A stretch of DNA of 64,000 nt from an uncultured Bacteroidota bacterium (GTDB taxonomy: Bacteria; Bacteroidota; Bacteroidia; Chitinophagales; Chitinophagaceae), in NCBI GenBank assembly GCA_903929425.1, contig CAIYUO010000105.1, forward strand, positions 20,492 through 84,491. The letters run 5' to 3'. The notes under the pieces are model-generated. The model saw nothing but the letters and a program-made list of their open reading frames with translations, was not told the origin of the DNA and ran no database searches. Shown here one piece after another: positions 1-9,313 of the stretch. Position numbers and translations under genes: made by a program. Position 1 is the first letter of the stretch. Each line of letters opens with the position of its first letter.

Positions 1-1032
1 ATCATCTATTGCATCCTTTGTTCTATGGCCAAATTTAATGCCATCAAATCTGGATAAGTTACTTGATGCTTCAGCAGTTGTAAGCACATAATAAGTAGGC
101 ACTAAATAAGACAGTAAATTAAAGTCAATGGCTTCAACCGTATATCCTTTTTCAGTTAAGGATGCTAAATAAGCAAGGGTTTGATTTTTAATTTCAGGAT
201 CCAACCCTGGATGTGATAACGTCTCTTTAAAATAAGCCACTTTTTTAGGAACTGGCTTTTCATTTCCATTATTAATATTAGAAAGCTCCGCTGAATAATT
301 AGGTACATTTTTTGATGAAACAGTGCTATCAAAATTATCGGCACCCGCAATCACTTCTAATATCAATGCGGCATCATCAATGGTGTGTGAAAAAATACCA
401 ATTTGATCAAAGGAGGATGCATAAGCAATTAAACCATATCTCGAAATGCGTCCATAACTTGGTTTGAGTCCAATTACGCCACAAAAATCAGCGGGCTGGC
501 GAACAGAACCTCCCGTATCAGAGCCCAAACTAATCATACACAAGTTAGCTTGAATGGCAACCGCTGATCCACCGGATGACCCACCAGGAACGTAGGAATT
601 GTCTAAAGCATTTTTAACTGACCCATAAGCAGAATTTTCATTACTGCTACCCATTGCAAATTCATCACAGTTTTGTCGTCCAATAATAATAGCACCCTCG
701 TCTAATAATTTTTGAACAGCAGTTGCTGAAAATATAGCTGTGTAATTTTCTAAAATTTTTGAAGCTGCACTTACTTTGTGTCCATTATAACATAACACAT
801 CTTTGATACCCACTACCACACCATGTAATTTGCCCAATGGTTTACCTGCTGCGATTTGCGCATCTAATTCTACTGCACGTAATTTTGCCTCATCGGTAAA
901 AACTTCTAAAAAAGAATTCAGCTGTTGGTGCTCGATAATTTGATCCAAGAAAAAATTAACCGCTTGGGTAATAGACGTCTCACCAGCTAATAAGGAAGCA
1001 TGGTAGTCTTTGATTGTATTAAAACGAAACAA
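1..1032 (-). CDS. gatA: Aspartyl/glutamyl-tRNA amidotransferase subunit A, 3' end outside the window
   Basis: Amidase-signature subunit of the GatCAB amidotransferase, which converts Glu-tRNA(Gln) or Asp-tRNA(Asn) to the amide form in the cytoplasm. The 344 visible residues include the Ser-cisSer-Lys triad: Lys77 in GIKD, Ser152 in GGSSGGS and Ser176 in SDTGGS. The usual family length is about 470-490 residues, so the C-terminal quarter lies beyond base 1. The start is TTG at 1032: the protein begins (TTG)FRFNTIKDYHASL, an in-frame TAA lies 15 bases upstream at 1047-1045, and the first in-frame Met comes only at about residue 166, after Ser152. It lies 48 bp downstream of tatA on the same strand, probably in the same transcript. 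Identity is firm; the TTG start is inferred from the reading frame. Confidence 0.93.
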   Translation of the reverse strand, partial: MFRFNTIKDYHASLLAGETSITQAVNFFLDQIIEHQQLNSFLEVFTDEAKLRAVELDAQIAAGKPLGKLHGVVVGIKDVLCYNGHKVSAASKILENYTAIFSATAVQKLLDEGAIIIGRQNCDEFAMGSSNENSAYGSVKNALDNSYVPGGSSGGSAVAIQANLCMISLGSDTGGSVRQPADFCGVIGLKPSYGRISRYGLIAYASSFDQIGIFSHTIDDAALILEVIAGADNFDSTVSSKNVPNYSAELSNINNGNEKPVPKKVAYFKETLSHPGLDPEIKNQTLAYLASLTEKGYTVEAIDFNLLSYLVPTYYVLTTAEASSNLSRFDGIKFGHRTKDAIDD

Positions 1033-1080
1033 AGGCTTAAGGTGTTAAAGGATAAATAATAGAAAAGAAAAAAGAGCTAA

Positions 1081-1263
1081 TTATTTAGCGTCTTTTTCAT
1101 TGATGCCATCTTCTAATTCTTTCTTCACATTATTTTTAGCATCGTTAAACTCACGGATACCTTTACCTAATCCTTTCATGAATTCAGGGATTTTTCTTCC
1201 GCCAAACATTACTAAAACGACTACACCAATAATTAATAATTCTTGAAATCCTAAGTTGCCCAT
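1081..1263 (-). CDS. tatA: Twin-arginine translocase subunit TatA/TatE family
   Basis: A 60-residue protein with the TatA layout: a short N-terminal transmembrane helix (about residues 5-20, [13 protein letters not shown]), the FGG hinge followed by RKIPE, an amphipathic helix (about 22-42) and a short acidic/basic tail. TatA oligomers form the pore that exports folded twin-arginine proteins across the inner membrane. The length is usual for Bacteroidota TatA. It lies between rplS and gatA on the same strand. An intrinsic terminator upstream at 1397-1432 separates it from rplS, so it probably has its own promoter in 1264-1396, where only a weak -7-like TACCTTTA is seen (1290-1283). It could be called TatE; it is too short for TatB. 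Confidence 0.88.
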   Translation of the reverse strand: MGNLGFQELLIIGVVVLVMFGGRKIPEFMKGLGKGIREFNDAKNNVKKELEDGINEKDAK

Positions 1264-1396
1264 AACGTTAAATTTAGAAGATTAAAGGTAAGGTAATTCT
1301 AAAACAGAAAGTTCAATTTTATATGAATTAAGGAAAATATACGCATTACTTTAACAAATGCTAATATAGGTCAAAATGAGATAGTTGGATAGTTAC

Positions 1397-1432
1397 AAAA
1401 AAACGGACCCCGATATATCGGAATCCGTTTTT
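1397..1432 (-). terminator. Intrinsic terminator of rplS
   Basis: Inverted repeat with arms AAAAACGGA (1399-1407) and TCCGTTTTT (1424-1432) and a second inner stem CCGA/TCGG around TATA. Read on the minus strand the hairpin is followed by a run of T. It lies 35 bp after the rplS stop codon, as expected for a factor-independent terminator. The A/T symmetry would also allow termination from the other strand. Confidence 0.85.
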
Positions 1433-1466
1433 ATATTTTGAATAAGAAAGGTTTCCCTTTCGAATA

Positions 1467-1817
1467 CTAGAATCTTTTTTCCTTGATACGAGCACTCTTA
1501 CCACTACGATCACGTAAGTAGTATAATTTAGCACGACGTACTTTACCAGACTTATTTAACACGATACCATCGATGTTTGGAGATAAGAAAGGAAACAAAC
1601 GCTCTACACCTACACCATCAGAGATTTTACGAACAGTAAAAGAGGCTGTAGCACCGTTTCCTTGTGTTTTGATAACATCACCACGGAAACTTTGGATACG
1701 CTCTTTACCACCCTCTACAATCTTGTAGTTTACGGTAATATTATCACCAGCTTTAAATGCTGGGTAGTCTTTTTTTGCTGTCAATTGCTCGTGTACGAAC
1801 TTTACTGCTTCGCTCAT
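1467..1817 (-). CDS. rplS: 50S ribosomal protein L19
   Basis: 116 residues, the usual L19 length. L19 sits at the 30S-50S interface of the ribosome. Recognisable segments are the N-terminal helix, the central [10 protein letters not shown]...[10 protein letters not shown] barrel and the C-terminal [28 protein letters not shown] basic end (given here by its first part [18 protein letters not shown]). The gene stands alone between a strong promoter (1840-1871) and a strong terminator (1397-1432), so it is probably monocistronic, unlike the rpsP-rimM-trmD-rplS arrangement of many other phyla. Confidence 0.97.
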   Translation of the reverse strand: MSEAVKFVHEQLTAKKDYPAFKAGDNITVNYKIVEGGKERIQSFRGDVIKTQGNGATASFTVRKISDGVGVERLFPFLSPNIDGIVLNKSGKVRRAKLYYLRDRSGKSARIKEKRF

Positions 1818-1839
1818 AATTCTTGTTTTTTGCGGACGG

Positions 1840-1871
1840 CAAAGGTAGGGTTACCCATGCTATTATCCAAA
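1840..1871 (-). promoter_or_regulatory. Bacteroidota-type promoter of rplS
   Basis: On the minus strand a -33 element TTTG (1871-1868) is followed by exactly 20 bases and a -7 element TACCTTTG (1847-1840), matching the phylum consensus TTTG-N19-21-TAnnTTTG at every position. The inferred transcription start is near 1833, giving a leader of about 16 bases to the rplS ATG at 1817. This is the clearest promoter in the window and supports the phylum assignment. Confidence 0.78.
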
Positions 1872-1918
1872 TTATTTCAACCAAATATTAAATTCCTGCC
1901 TTTTTAGGCCATGTTAGC

Positions 1919-3484
1919 CTATCTAGCAATGTTTACTGCTCTCTTTTCACGTATCACCGTAACTTTAATTTGACCCGGATAAGTCATTTCAGTTTGAATT
2001 TTTTGTGCAATTTCAAAGCTTAATTGGTCAGATGACTGATCAGTTACCTTTTCAGCCTCGACAATCACCCTCAATTCACGACCAGCTTGGATAGCATAGG
2101 CTTTTTCTACCCCTTGGTAGTTCATAGCCAAGTTCTCTAAGTCCTTGATTCTCTGAATGTATTGTTGCATGATTTCTCTTCTTGCTCCTGGTCTAGCACC
2201 ACTAATGGCGTCACAAGCTTGGATAATTGGAGAAATTACATATTGCATTTCCATTTCATCGTGGTGAGCTCCAATGGCATTTACCACCGCTGGGTTTTCA
2301 CCGTATTTTTCGGCTAATTTAGCCCCTAATAAGGCGTGGCTCAATTCAGTTTCCTCGTCTGGTACTTTACCAATATCGTGAAGCAAACCTGCTCTCTTAG
2401 CTAATTTAGGATTCATTCCTAACTCAGCAGCCATGATACCACATAAGTTAGCTGTTTCGCGAGAGTGCATTAATAAATTTTGTCCATAAGAGCTACGGAA
2501 ACGCATTTTACCTACAATACGAATTAACTCCTTATGTAAACCATGAATACCCAATTCAATAACGGTACGCTCACCTATTTCTATAATTTGTTCTTCTAAT
2601 TGACGGCGTGTTTTTTCAACAACTTCCTCGATACGTGCAGGGTGTATACGTCCGTCAGCCACTAAACGTTGTAATGATAAACGTGCAATTTCACGACGTA
2701 ATGGATCGAATGAAGAAAGTAAAATAGCTTCTGGTGTATCATCTACAATCAAGTCTACACCTGTTGCAGCTTCAATGGCACGAATATTTCGACCTTCACG
2801 ACCAATGATTTGACCTTTCATTTCATCTGACTCCAAGTTAAACACCGTCACTGTATTTTCAATGGCTACTTCAGCGGCAGTGCGTTGAATAGATTGGATA
2901 ATTATTTTACGAGCTTCTTTATTTGCTTTTTGCTTCGCATCCTCAATAATGTCTTGTTGTAAAGACAAAGCCTGTGTTTGCGCCTCATTTTTGAGGCTTT
3001 CAATTAATTGTTGCTTAGCATCGTCAGCACTTAAATTGGCTATTTTTTCCAAACGACGAATATGTTCCTCTTGGTGCTTTTCTAATTCAGTGCGCTTCAC
3101 ATTCACCAAATCAATTTCACGATTTAATTTTTCTTTGATGACATCGTTGTCCTTAATTTGTTTGTCAAGGGCCGCAACTTTCTGATTAATATTAAGCTCG
3201 TTTTGCTTAATTCTATTTTCAGCTTCACCCATTTTTTTGTTCTTCTCTAAAAGCTCACGATCATGATCGGCTTTTAATTGTACAAAACGCTCTTTCGCTT
3301 CTAACTGCTTTTCCTTCTTTACAGTTTCTGCTCTTAATTCAGCTTCTTTTAAAATACTAGCTGCTTGTGCTTCCGCATCTTCTACTTGTTTTTTGGTATT
3401 ACGGGCAAATACTAATTTGCCTACCAGGAGTCCACCTACTAATGATGACACTCCTATGATGATCAATAATATTGATTGGTCCAT
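1919..3484 (-). CDS. rny: Ribonuclease Y
   Basis: 521 residues, the normal length. RNase Y is the membrane-anchored endoribonuclease that starts mRNA decay. The order is an N-terminal transmembrane helix (about 4-22), a long charged coiled coil (about 30-200), a KH domain with the GxxG loop in [13 protein letters not shown] (about 225-245), and an HD phosphohydrolase domain (about 330-430) with the metal motif LLHDIGK and the upstream HSRETANL helix. It lies downstream of zapA with a 208-bp spacer that shows a short hairpin but no confident RNA gene. Confidence 0.97.
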   Translation of the reverse strand: MDQSILLIIIGVSSLVGGLLVGKLVFARNTKKQVEDAEAQAASILKEAELRAETVKKEKQLEAKERFVQLKADHDRELLEKNKKMGEAENRIKQNELNINQKVAALDKQIKDNDVIKEKLNREIDLVNVKRTELEKHQEEHIRRLEKIANLSADDAKQQLIESLKNEAQTQALSLQQDIIEDAKQKANKEARKIIIQSIQRTAAEVAIENTVTVFNLESDEMKGQIIGREGRNIRAIEAATGVDLIVDDTPEAILLSSFDPLRREIARLSLQRLVADGRIHPARIEEVVEKTRRQLEEQIIEIGERTVIELGIHGLHKELIRIVGKMRFRSSYGQNLLMHSRETANLCGIMAAELGMNPKLAKRAGLLHDIGKVPDEETELSHALLGAKLAEKYGENPAVVNAIGAHHDEMEMQYVISPIIQACDAISGARPGARREIMQQYIQRIKDLENLAMNYQGVEKAYAIQAGRELRVIVEAEKVTDQSSDQLSFEIAQKIQTEMTYPGQIKVTVIREKRAVNIAR

Positions 3485-3692
3485 TGTTTAAATCTTGTTT
3501 TTTAAAATAAATCATACTCCCCTTTTCATTTGAATTATAATTGACAAAACGTTGATAGTCATCTAAGCAGCTTCATTTTCATAAAACACAGCAAGATTAC
3601 CTATTACGAATTAATATAATGCGTCAAAGGTTCAGCTACGAAGATAAAGAATTAATGGAATGATTTGTTGAAAAAGGTATGCTACCTAATAA

Positions 3693-4007
3693 TTATGTTC
3701 CTGAAACCGCTTTTTCGATACTAGCGGTGAGCGCATCTATTTGATTTTGAAGGCTTTCCACTTCATAAAGGTTTTGACCATTGGACTGCTGTTCAGTGGT
3801 AAACCATAATAGAACCATGGAGATATAATCTTGCATATCCTTTCCTGCATAAATGTTTTTGAACTCAACCATTTTTTGATTGATGAGGGCTGCCGTCTTC
3901 CGAACAGCTTCCTCGTCATTGGGAGCAATTCTAACCCTATAATTACGATCGGCAATCGTAATATTTACAGGTATCATTTCATTTTCACTATTTTGGAATG
4001 CAGACAT
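3693..4007 (-). CDS. zapA: Cell division protein ZapA
   Basis: A 104-residue protein of the ZapA family, which binds FtsZ and bundles its filaments at the division site. The N-terminal half (about 10-75) carries the family pattern VNITIADRNYRVRIAPNDEE...AALINQKM, followed by a C-terminal helix. It is followed by rny and preceded by a coiled-coil protein and pheT; this association is common in Bacteroidota. It starts 33 bp after the coiled-coil gene, consistent with one pheT/coiled-coil/zapA transcript. Confidence 0.9.
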   Translation of the reverse strand: MSAFQNSENEMIPVNITIADRNYRVRIAPNDEEAVRKTAALINQKMVEFKNIYAGKDMQDYISMVLLWFTTEQQSNGQNLYEVESLQNQIDALTASIEKAVSGT

Positions 4008-4040
4008 GCTTAAAATTGGGGATTAATTAGATTGAAATAA

Positions 4041-4331
4041 TTAAGGGTTCAAATTATGAATACTGTGGTCAATTTCTTTAATAAATTGATCGATTTTCTT
4101 AACCAATTTAGCCTTTTCTGCTGGATCCATGCTTGCACCCTGATTCATCAATGCCGCTGTTAATTGTGTTTGCCCATCAATTACCTTTTGGGACAATTCT
4201 TGATTCAAATTTGTTTGTTGCAAAAGATTTGCCTTCAACTGTTGATTTTCTTTTTCTAAATGGGCATACTGTTTCAATAAAGCTGTTAACTTTTCTTGAA
4301 GTTGACCAATTGCACTTTTTAAATTAACCAT
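4041..4331 (-). CDS. Small coiled-coil protein between pheT and zapA
   Basis: 96 residues that are almost entirely one predicted coiled coil: leucine/glutamine heptads run through about residues 5-60 (LKSAIGQLQEKLTALLKQY and onward), then a short charged helix with KLVKKIDQFIKEIDHSIHNL. There is no signal peptide or membrane segment, so it is probably cytoplasmic. Its size, composition and place directly before zapA resemble the division accessory ZapB, but coiled coils look alike and I claim no homology. It sits 36 bp after pheT and 33 bp before zapA. Confidence 0.75.
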   Translation of the reverse strand: MVNLKSAIGQLQEKLTALLKQYAHLEKENQQLKANLLQQTNLNQELSQKVIDGQTQLTAALMNQGASMDPAEKAKLVKKIDQFIKEIDHSIHNLNP

Positions 4332-4367
4332 GCTCCGGCTTTATTTACAATGATATTTGTAATATAG

Positions 4368-6779
4368 TTATTTTCTAATTTCAGCTTGTATATTTTTTTC
4401 AAATAACTGAATTAATTTCTTCATCATTGCATCAATTTCAACATCCGTTAGGGTTTTATCAGGTGCATTGAAAACAAAATTAATGGCCACTGATTTTTTT
4501 CCTGCGCCTAGTTTATCACTTTCAAAAATATCAAAAACGCGCGTCTCTTTTAAAGCAACTAAGTTGGCTTCTTGAATACTAGATTCAATAGCAGCATAAG
4601 TAATTGCTTTATCAATCACCAACGCTAAATCTCTTTCAATAGATGGGTATTTTGATACTTCCTTATAAATTACTTTTTTACTTTGATAAGCATTCAATAA
4701 AGAGGCAATATCAAAATTGATATAAAACACGGCTTGCTTGACACCAAAAGCCTGTAGCTTTTTAGCACCCATTATTTCAAAATGACCAATTGCTTTTTTA
4801 TTCCAAACCAATTCTGTTAATCCATTAGCAGCTGTTTTTTCTTGCACACCTTGAATACCTAATAAATCCACTAATGATTTAGCAATACCCTTCACCACAA
4901 AATAGTCCTGATCAGTTCCTTTGGTTCTCCAACCATCCGCTTGCTGTTTGCCCGAAACATAAATTGCCAATTGCTCTGACTCATAATATTTTCCAGCATT
5001 GGATTTACCATAAACCTTTCCTATTTCAAAAAATGAAATGGCGCTGTTTTGTCTATTTAAATTATAAGCAATGGTCTCTAGTCCAGTCTCTAACATACTT
5101 GGACGCATTACATCTAATTCCGCACTTAAATTATTCAACATCTTCACGGAACTTGCTAAAGTGGCTTCGTCAAAATAAGCACTATTGGTAATCGAGTTCG
5201 TCAATATTTCTGTGAACCCACGACCCACTAAAAAATTCGCCATTTTCTCTTTGAACTTCTCTTTTTGTTCCAATGGATCAATAGAAGGACTCATGGTAAT
5301 GGAGCTTGGAATTTCGATATTATCTAAACCATCAATTCTCAATACCTCTTCCACTAAATCAGCAGGTAAACTAATATCTGGCTTATGATGTGGAACTGCA
5401 ACTTCAATACTGTCTGCTGTTTCGTTTATCATTTCAAATCCTAAACTCGATAAAATAGTTTTTACTTTTTCATTAGGGTATAACTTTCCGCTTAACTTTT
5501 TTAAGTAAGCATAGGTCAAAACCACTTTCTTTTTCATAGCAGGATTAGGATAAATATCTACCACTTCACTGCACTTTCCACCAGACAATTCTTGAATTAA
5601 CTGAGCAGCTCGCTCTAATACATTTACGGTGCCTGCGATATCCACTCCCTTTTCAAATCTAGTAGCAGCATCGGTTCTAAGTCCATGATGTAATGAGGTT
5701 TTGCGCACATGTATGTTTTCAAACCAAGCACTTTCTAAAAATAAATTAGTTGTATGAGCAGTTACACCACTTTTCAACCCGCCAAAAACACCAGCAATGC
5801 ACAAAGGTTTTTCGGTATCACTTATCATTAAATCATGTGCAGACAATTTTCGTTCATTACCATCTAAGGTCACAAATAAACTACCCGCAGGATATTTTTT
5901 TACAACAACAGTTGAATCCTTTATTTGATTTGCATCAAAGGCATGTAAAGGTTGTCCTGTTTCGTGCAAAATATAATTCGTAATATCTACTATATTATTA
6001 ATGCTTCTTACACCAATCGTTTGCAATCTATTTTTCAACCAAGTTGGTGATGGAGCCACATTTACACCTTCAATCACCAAACCACTATATCGCGCACATG
6101 CTGATTGATCCTCGATAATAACTTTAAAAGGTTTTACAGCAGCATCTTTTGTTGACACTTTGGTAAATGGACTCACGGCAGATGTTGGCGCTTCATGATA
6201 AGATAAATATGCACATACATCCTTAGCTACACCATAATGGCTCATAGCATCCATTCTATTGGGTGTTAAACCTATTTCATAAACCCAGTCTTGATAATAT
6301 GAATACAAATCTGATACAGGCGTGCCTACTTTTATTGCAGCATCTAAAATAATAATACCACTATGATCATCACTCACTCCAATTTCATCTTCAGCACAAA
6401 TCATACCCTCACTTTCTTCGCCTCTTATCTTAGCCAATTTCATGGTAATTCCGGCATCAGCTCCTTTTGGATAAATTGTGGTCCCTACAACAGCTACAAC
6501 CACTTTTTGACCCAAAGCAATATTACTTGCGCCACAAACTATATTTAACGGACGATCCCCACCCGTATTCACTTTTGCTAATTTTAATTTATCTGCATTT
6601 GGATGTTGGCTTAATTCAACCACCTCTCCCACTATCAAACCAGCTAATCCTCCTTTAAAATTTTCTATTTTTTCAAGCGATTCCACTTCTAAACCTATGG
6701 AAGTTAAAATCGTAGCTAATTTCTCGGGGCTAATGGTCGATGGTAAATATTCACTCAGCCAATGGTAACTAATGGTCAT
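4368..6779 (-). CDS. pheT: Phenylalanine-tRNA ligase beta subunit
   Basis: 803 residues, the usual bacterial length. It forms the alpha2-beta2 PheRS that charges tRNA-Phe. The domain order is as expected: an N-terminal B1 segment, an EMAP/tRNA-binding fold (about 40-150, with GEVVELSQHPNADKLKLAKV), B3/B4 editing domain (about 215-400), B5 (about 405-475), a catalytic-like core (about 480-680) and the C-terminal FDX-ACB domain (about 710-803, YPSIERDLALVIDKAITY). pheS is not in the window. The ATG at 6779 faces dnaB across a 215-bp divergent region, with a -7-like TATTTTTG at 6810-6803. Confidence 0.97.
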   Translation of the reverse strand: MTISYHWLSEYLPSTISPEKLATILTSIGLEVESLEKIENFKGGLAGLIVGEVVELSQHPNADKLKLAKVNTGGDRPLNIVCGASNIALGQKVVVAVVGTTIYPKGADAGITMKLAKIRGEESEGMICAEDEIGVSDDHSGIIILDAAIKVGTPVSDLYSYYQDWVYEIGLTPNRMDAMSHYGVAKDVCAYLSYHEAPTSAVSPFTKVSTKDAAVKPFKVIIEDQSACARYSGLVIEGVNVAPSPTWLKNRLQTIGVRSINNIVDITNYILHETGQPLHAFDANQIKDSTVVVKKYPAGSLFVTLDGNERKLSAHDLMISDTEKPLCIAGVFGGLKSGVTAHTTNLFLESAWFENIHVRKTSLHHGLRTDAATRFEKGVDIAGTVNVLERAAQLIQELSGGKCSEVVDIYPNPAMKKKVVLTYAYLKKLSGKLYPNEKVKTILSSLGFEMINETADSIEVAVPHHKPDISLPADLVEEVLRIDGLDNIEIPSSITMSPSIDPLEQKEKFKEKMANFLVGRGFTEILTNSITNSAYFDEATLASSVKMLNNLSAELDVMRPSMLETGLETIAYNLNRQNSAISFFEIGKVYGKSNAGKYYESEQLAIYVSGKQQADGWRTKGTDQDYFVVKGIAKSLVDLLGIQGVQEKTAANGLTELVWNKKAIGHFEIMGAKKLQAFGVKQAVFYINFDIASLLNAYQSKKVIYKEVSKYPSIERDLALVIDKAITYAAIESSIQEANLVALKETRVFDIFESDKLGAGKKSVAINFVFNAPDKTLTDVEIDAMMKKLIQLFEKNIQAEIRK

Positions 6780-6837
6780 ATAAGCACTTTAAAGTATGGA
6801 TTCAAAAATAAGCAATTTTTTGACCCCTAGTTTGTCC

Positions 6838-6924
6838 AAAGGTGAATAACCTCAAAATTTGAGTGTAAAAAAGGTGAATAAGCTTAAAATCATGTGCATT
6901 GTTGACCTGAGAATTTGTGGATAT
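6838..6924. promoter_or_regulatory. Direct repeat and DnaA-box-like sites before dnaB
   Basis: A 12-base direct repeat AAAGGTGAATAA occurs at 6838-6849 and 6870-6881, 32 bp apart (about three helical turns), and the similarity continues imperfectly for nine more bases. The inner GGTGAATAA reads TTATTCACC on the other strand, one mismatch from the DnaA box TTATNCACA. A third site, TGTGGATAT at 6916-6924, is one mismatch from the reverse box TGTGGATAA. All three lie in the pheT/dnaB divergent spacer, before the helicase gene. Binding by DnaA is inference. Confidence 0.4.
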
Positions 6925-6994
6925 CCTAAATTCAAAATAAATTTCATGATCTCCATTTTAGAGTGGATTTTCGCAATAAGAAAATAGCTTCAAT

Positions 6995-8569
6995 ATGTCG
7001 ATTCCAAATATCAATACAAACACTAAAAACCGAAAAAAAACATCAAGCATAGATATTAGTTCTATGATGTACGGTAAAATTCCTCCTCAAGCAAAAGAAT
7101 TAGAAGAGGCCGTGTTGGGTGGTATTTTATTGGAAAAAAGTGCCTTTGATACGGTTACAGAAATTTTAAAGCCCGAGTGTTTTTACACGGATGCCCATCA
7201 AATGATTTTTCTTGCAATGCAAGGTTTACAAAGCGACAATCAACCCATTGACATGTTAACGGTTGTAGAAGCATTGAAAAAAAGAGAACAATTAGATATT
7301 GTAGGCGGAGCCTACTACATTTCAAAACTTACCAATGTTGTAGTGTCAACTGCGAATATTGAGGCACATGCAAGAATTGTTTTACAAAAATTTATTCAAA
7401 GAGAGTTAATTAGAATAAGTGGTGAAGTCATTGCCAATGCATATGAAGACAGTACCGACGTTTTTGATTTACTAGATGACAGTGAAACAAAAATGTTTAA
7501 TATTACTAACAATTATCTAAAAAAGAATTTCGTAGATATTCAAAATGCATTAGCTGATGCAGTTAATAGAATAGATGAATTAAGGACTAAAAAAGATGAG
7601 ATTTCAGGAGTACCTAGCGGTTTTACTGCACTTGATAGAATTACTTATGGATGGCAGCCAACAGATTTAATTATTTTAGCGGCAAGACCTTCGGTAGGTA
7701 AAACTGCATTTGCATTAAACCTAGCTCGTAATGCCGCATTGCATCCTACCAAACCTCAAGCAGTTGGATTTTTTAGTTTGGAAATGAGTGCATCGCAATT
7801 GGTGCAAAGAATTTTAAGTGCTGAGAGTGAAATTAAAATGGAGAAAATTTCACGAGGTAAATTAGAGGATTATGAATATCAGCAATTACAAAGCAAAGGA
7901 ATTAAAAAATTAGAAACTGCTCCTATTTATATTGACGACACTGCAGCTTTGAATATTTTTGAATTTAGAGCAAAGGCAAGAAGACTGGTTCATAAACATC
8001 AAGTGAAAATTATTATTATTGACTACTTGCAATTAATGAGTGGCTCTGGTGATAGAAATTCAAATAGAGAGCAAGAAATTAGTAACATTTCGAGGAGTTT
8101 GAAGGCACTTGCTAAAGAACTTGAAATACCCATCATTGCTTTATCTCAATTAAGTCGTGCTGTGGAAACAAGAAAAGAAAGTAAAATGCCACAATTGAGT
8201 GACTTACGTGAGTCTGGAGCCATTGAACAAGATGCCGATATGGTTATGTTCATATACCGTCCGGAATACTATGAAGTGATGAGTAACGAGATGGGCGAAA
8301 GTACGCAAGGCGAAACCCATATTAGAATTGCGAAACACAGAAATGGCTCACTTGATTTAATTAAACTAAGGGCTCGATTGGATATTCAAAGATTTGAAGA
8401 GTGGAATGGTGACAGTGGTGGCATACCTGGACTTCCTAACAATTATAAACCCACTTCAAGTTTTAATAATCCTGCTGCTGATGGTGACGGTGGTCGATTT
8501 TTTATTCAAGGAAGCCGGATGAATGGAGGTGAATTTGATGAAGGTGTCAACGATGAAAACCCATTTTAA
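6995..8569 (+). CDS. dnaB: Replicative DNA helicase DnaB
   Basis: 524 residues, typical for Bacteroidota and without an intein. DnaB is the hexameric 5'-3' helicase of the replication fork. The N-terminal collar domain (about 25-135, with PPQAKELEEAVLGGIL) is followed by a linker helix and the RecA-like ATPase with Walker A ARPSVGKTA (about 230), Walker B IIIIDYLQLM (about 345) and the DnaB motif 3/4 segment LKALAKELEIPIIALSQLSR. The C-terminus is Gly/Asn-rich. rsmE and a GNAT-like gene follow closely on the same strand. Confidence 0.97.
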   Translation: MSIPNINTNTKNRKKTSSIDISSMMYGKIPPQAKELEEAVLGGILLEKSAFDTVTEILKPECFYTDAHQMIFLAMQGLQSDNQPIDMLTVVEALKKREQLDIVGGAYYISKLTNVVVSTANIEAHARIVLQKFIQRELIRISGEVIANAYEDSTDVFDLLDDSETKMFNITNNYLKKNFVDIQNALADAVNRIDELRTKKDEISGVPSGFTALDRITYGWQPTDLIILAARPSVGKTAFALNLARNAALHPTKPQAVGFFSLEMSASQLVQRILSAESEIKMEKISRGKLEDYEYQQLQSKGIKKLETAPIYIDDTAALNIFEFRAKARRLVHKHQVKIIIIDYLQLMSGSGDRNSNREQEISNISRSLKALAKELEIPIIALSQLSRAVETRKESKMPQLSDLRESGAIEQDADMVMFIYRPEYYEVMSNEMGESTQGETHIRIAKHRNGSLDLIKLRARLDIQRFEEWNGDSGGIPGLPNNYKPTSSFNNPAADGDGGRFFIQGSRMNGGEFDEGVNDENPF

Positions 8570-8602
8570 TAATACTTTTAAATAAGTAATTGATTGAATC
8601 GT

Positions 8603-9304
8603 ATGACTGTACCCTATTTTTATGAACCTACTTTAGCTGCTCAAACATCAACTCATTTATTATCGGAAGAAACGAGCAAGCATTGCATTCAAGTACTAAG
8701 GATGAAACAAGGAGACCGTATGGATTTAACCAACGGTCATGGAATTTTATTTGAAGCAACCATTACAGTGGCGCATAAAAAAAATGCGAGTGTTCAAATT
8801 GAATCACAAAAATTTATTGAACGATCACAACAGCATATCGTCCTTGGCATATCACTTTTGAAAAATGCAACTCGATTAGAATGGCTTTTTGAAAAAGCAA
8901 CTGAAATGGGTATACATACAATTGTTCCATTAATTTGTGAACGCACTATTCACGAGCGATTTAAAATGGACAGAATGCAAAATATTTTACAATCAGCCAT
9001 GATTCAAAGTCAACAAACTTGGTTGCCGATACTAACAATGCCAATTGATTTTGAAAATTTTTTTACAATTCATAAAGCATCACAGCAATTGATTGCACAT
9101 TGCGAACCAACTGATAAAACAAATATTAAGGAATTAATTCCAGGTAATGATTGCATATTACTCATAGGACCGGAAGGTGATTTCAGTCCCCATGAAATCG
9201 AAAAAGCTAAAATGCATAACTATGAAGCGATTCATTTAGGGCCTACTCGATTAAGAACTGAAACGGCCGGAATTTTTGCACTCAGTGTGTTGAAAAAAAT
9301 TTAA
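8603..9304 (+). CDS. rsmE: 16S rRNA m3U1498 methyltransferase RsmE
   Basis: RsmE (SPOUT class) methylates N3 of U1498 in 16S rRNA using S-adenosylmethionine. From the ATG at 8603 the protein has 233 residues and begins MTVPYFYEP, the usual family start; an in-frame TTG at 8594 would add three residues but is less likely. The C-terminal SPOUT knot shows the AdoMet-binding signatures LLIGPEGDFSPHEIEKA (about 184-200) and LGPTRLRTETA (about 212-222). The N-terminal half is the PUA-like RNA-binding domain. It lies 33 bp downstream of dnaB. Confidence 0.95.
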   Translation: MTVPYFYEPTLAAQTSTHLLSEETSKHCIQVLRMKQGDRMDLTNGHGILFEATITVAHKKNASVQIESQKFIERSQQHIVLGISLLKNATRLEWLFEKATEMGIHTIVPLICERTIHERFKMDRMQNILQSAMIQSQQTWLPILTMPIDFENFFTIHKASQQLIAHCEPTDKTNIKELIPGNDCILLIGPEGDFSPHEIEKAKMHNYEAIHLGPTRLRTETAGIFALSVLKKI

Positions 9305-9313
9305 ATTGCCAGC

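Noticed and set aside
1..1032. A frameshifted or broken gatA
   Set aside because: The frame is open from TTG 1032 to the window edge with all triad residues in place; it only lacks an ATG and its 3' end is outside the window.
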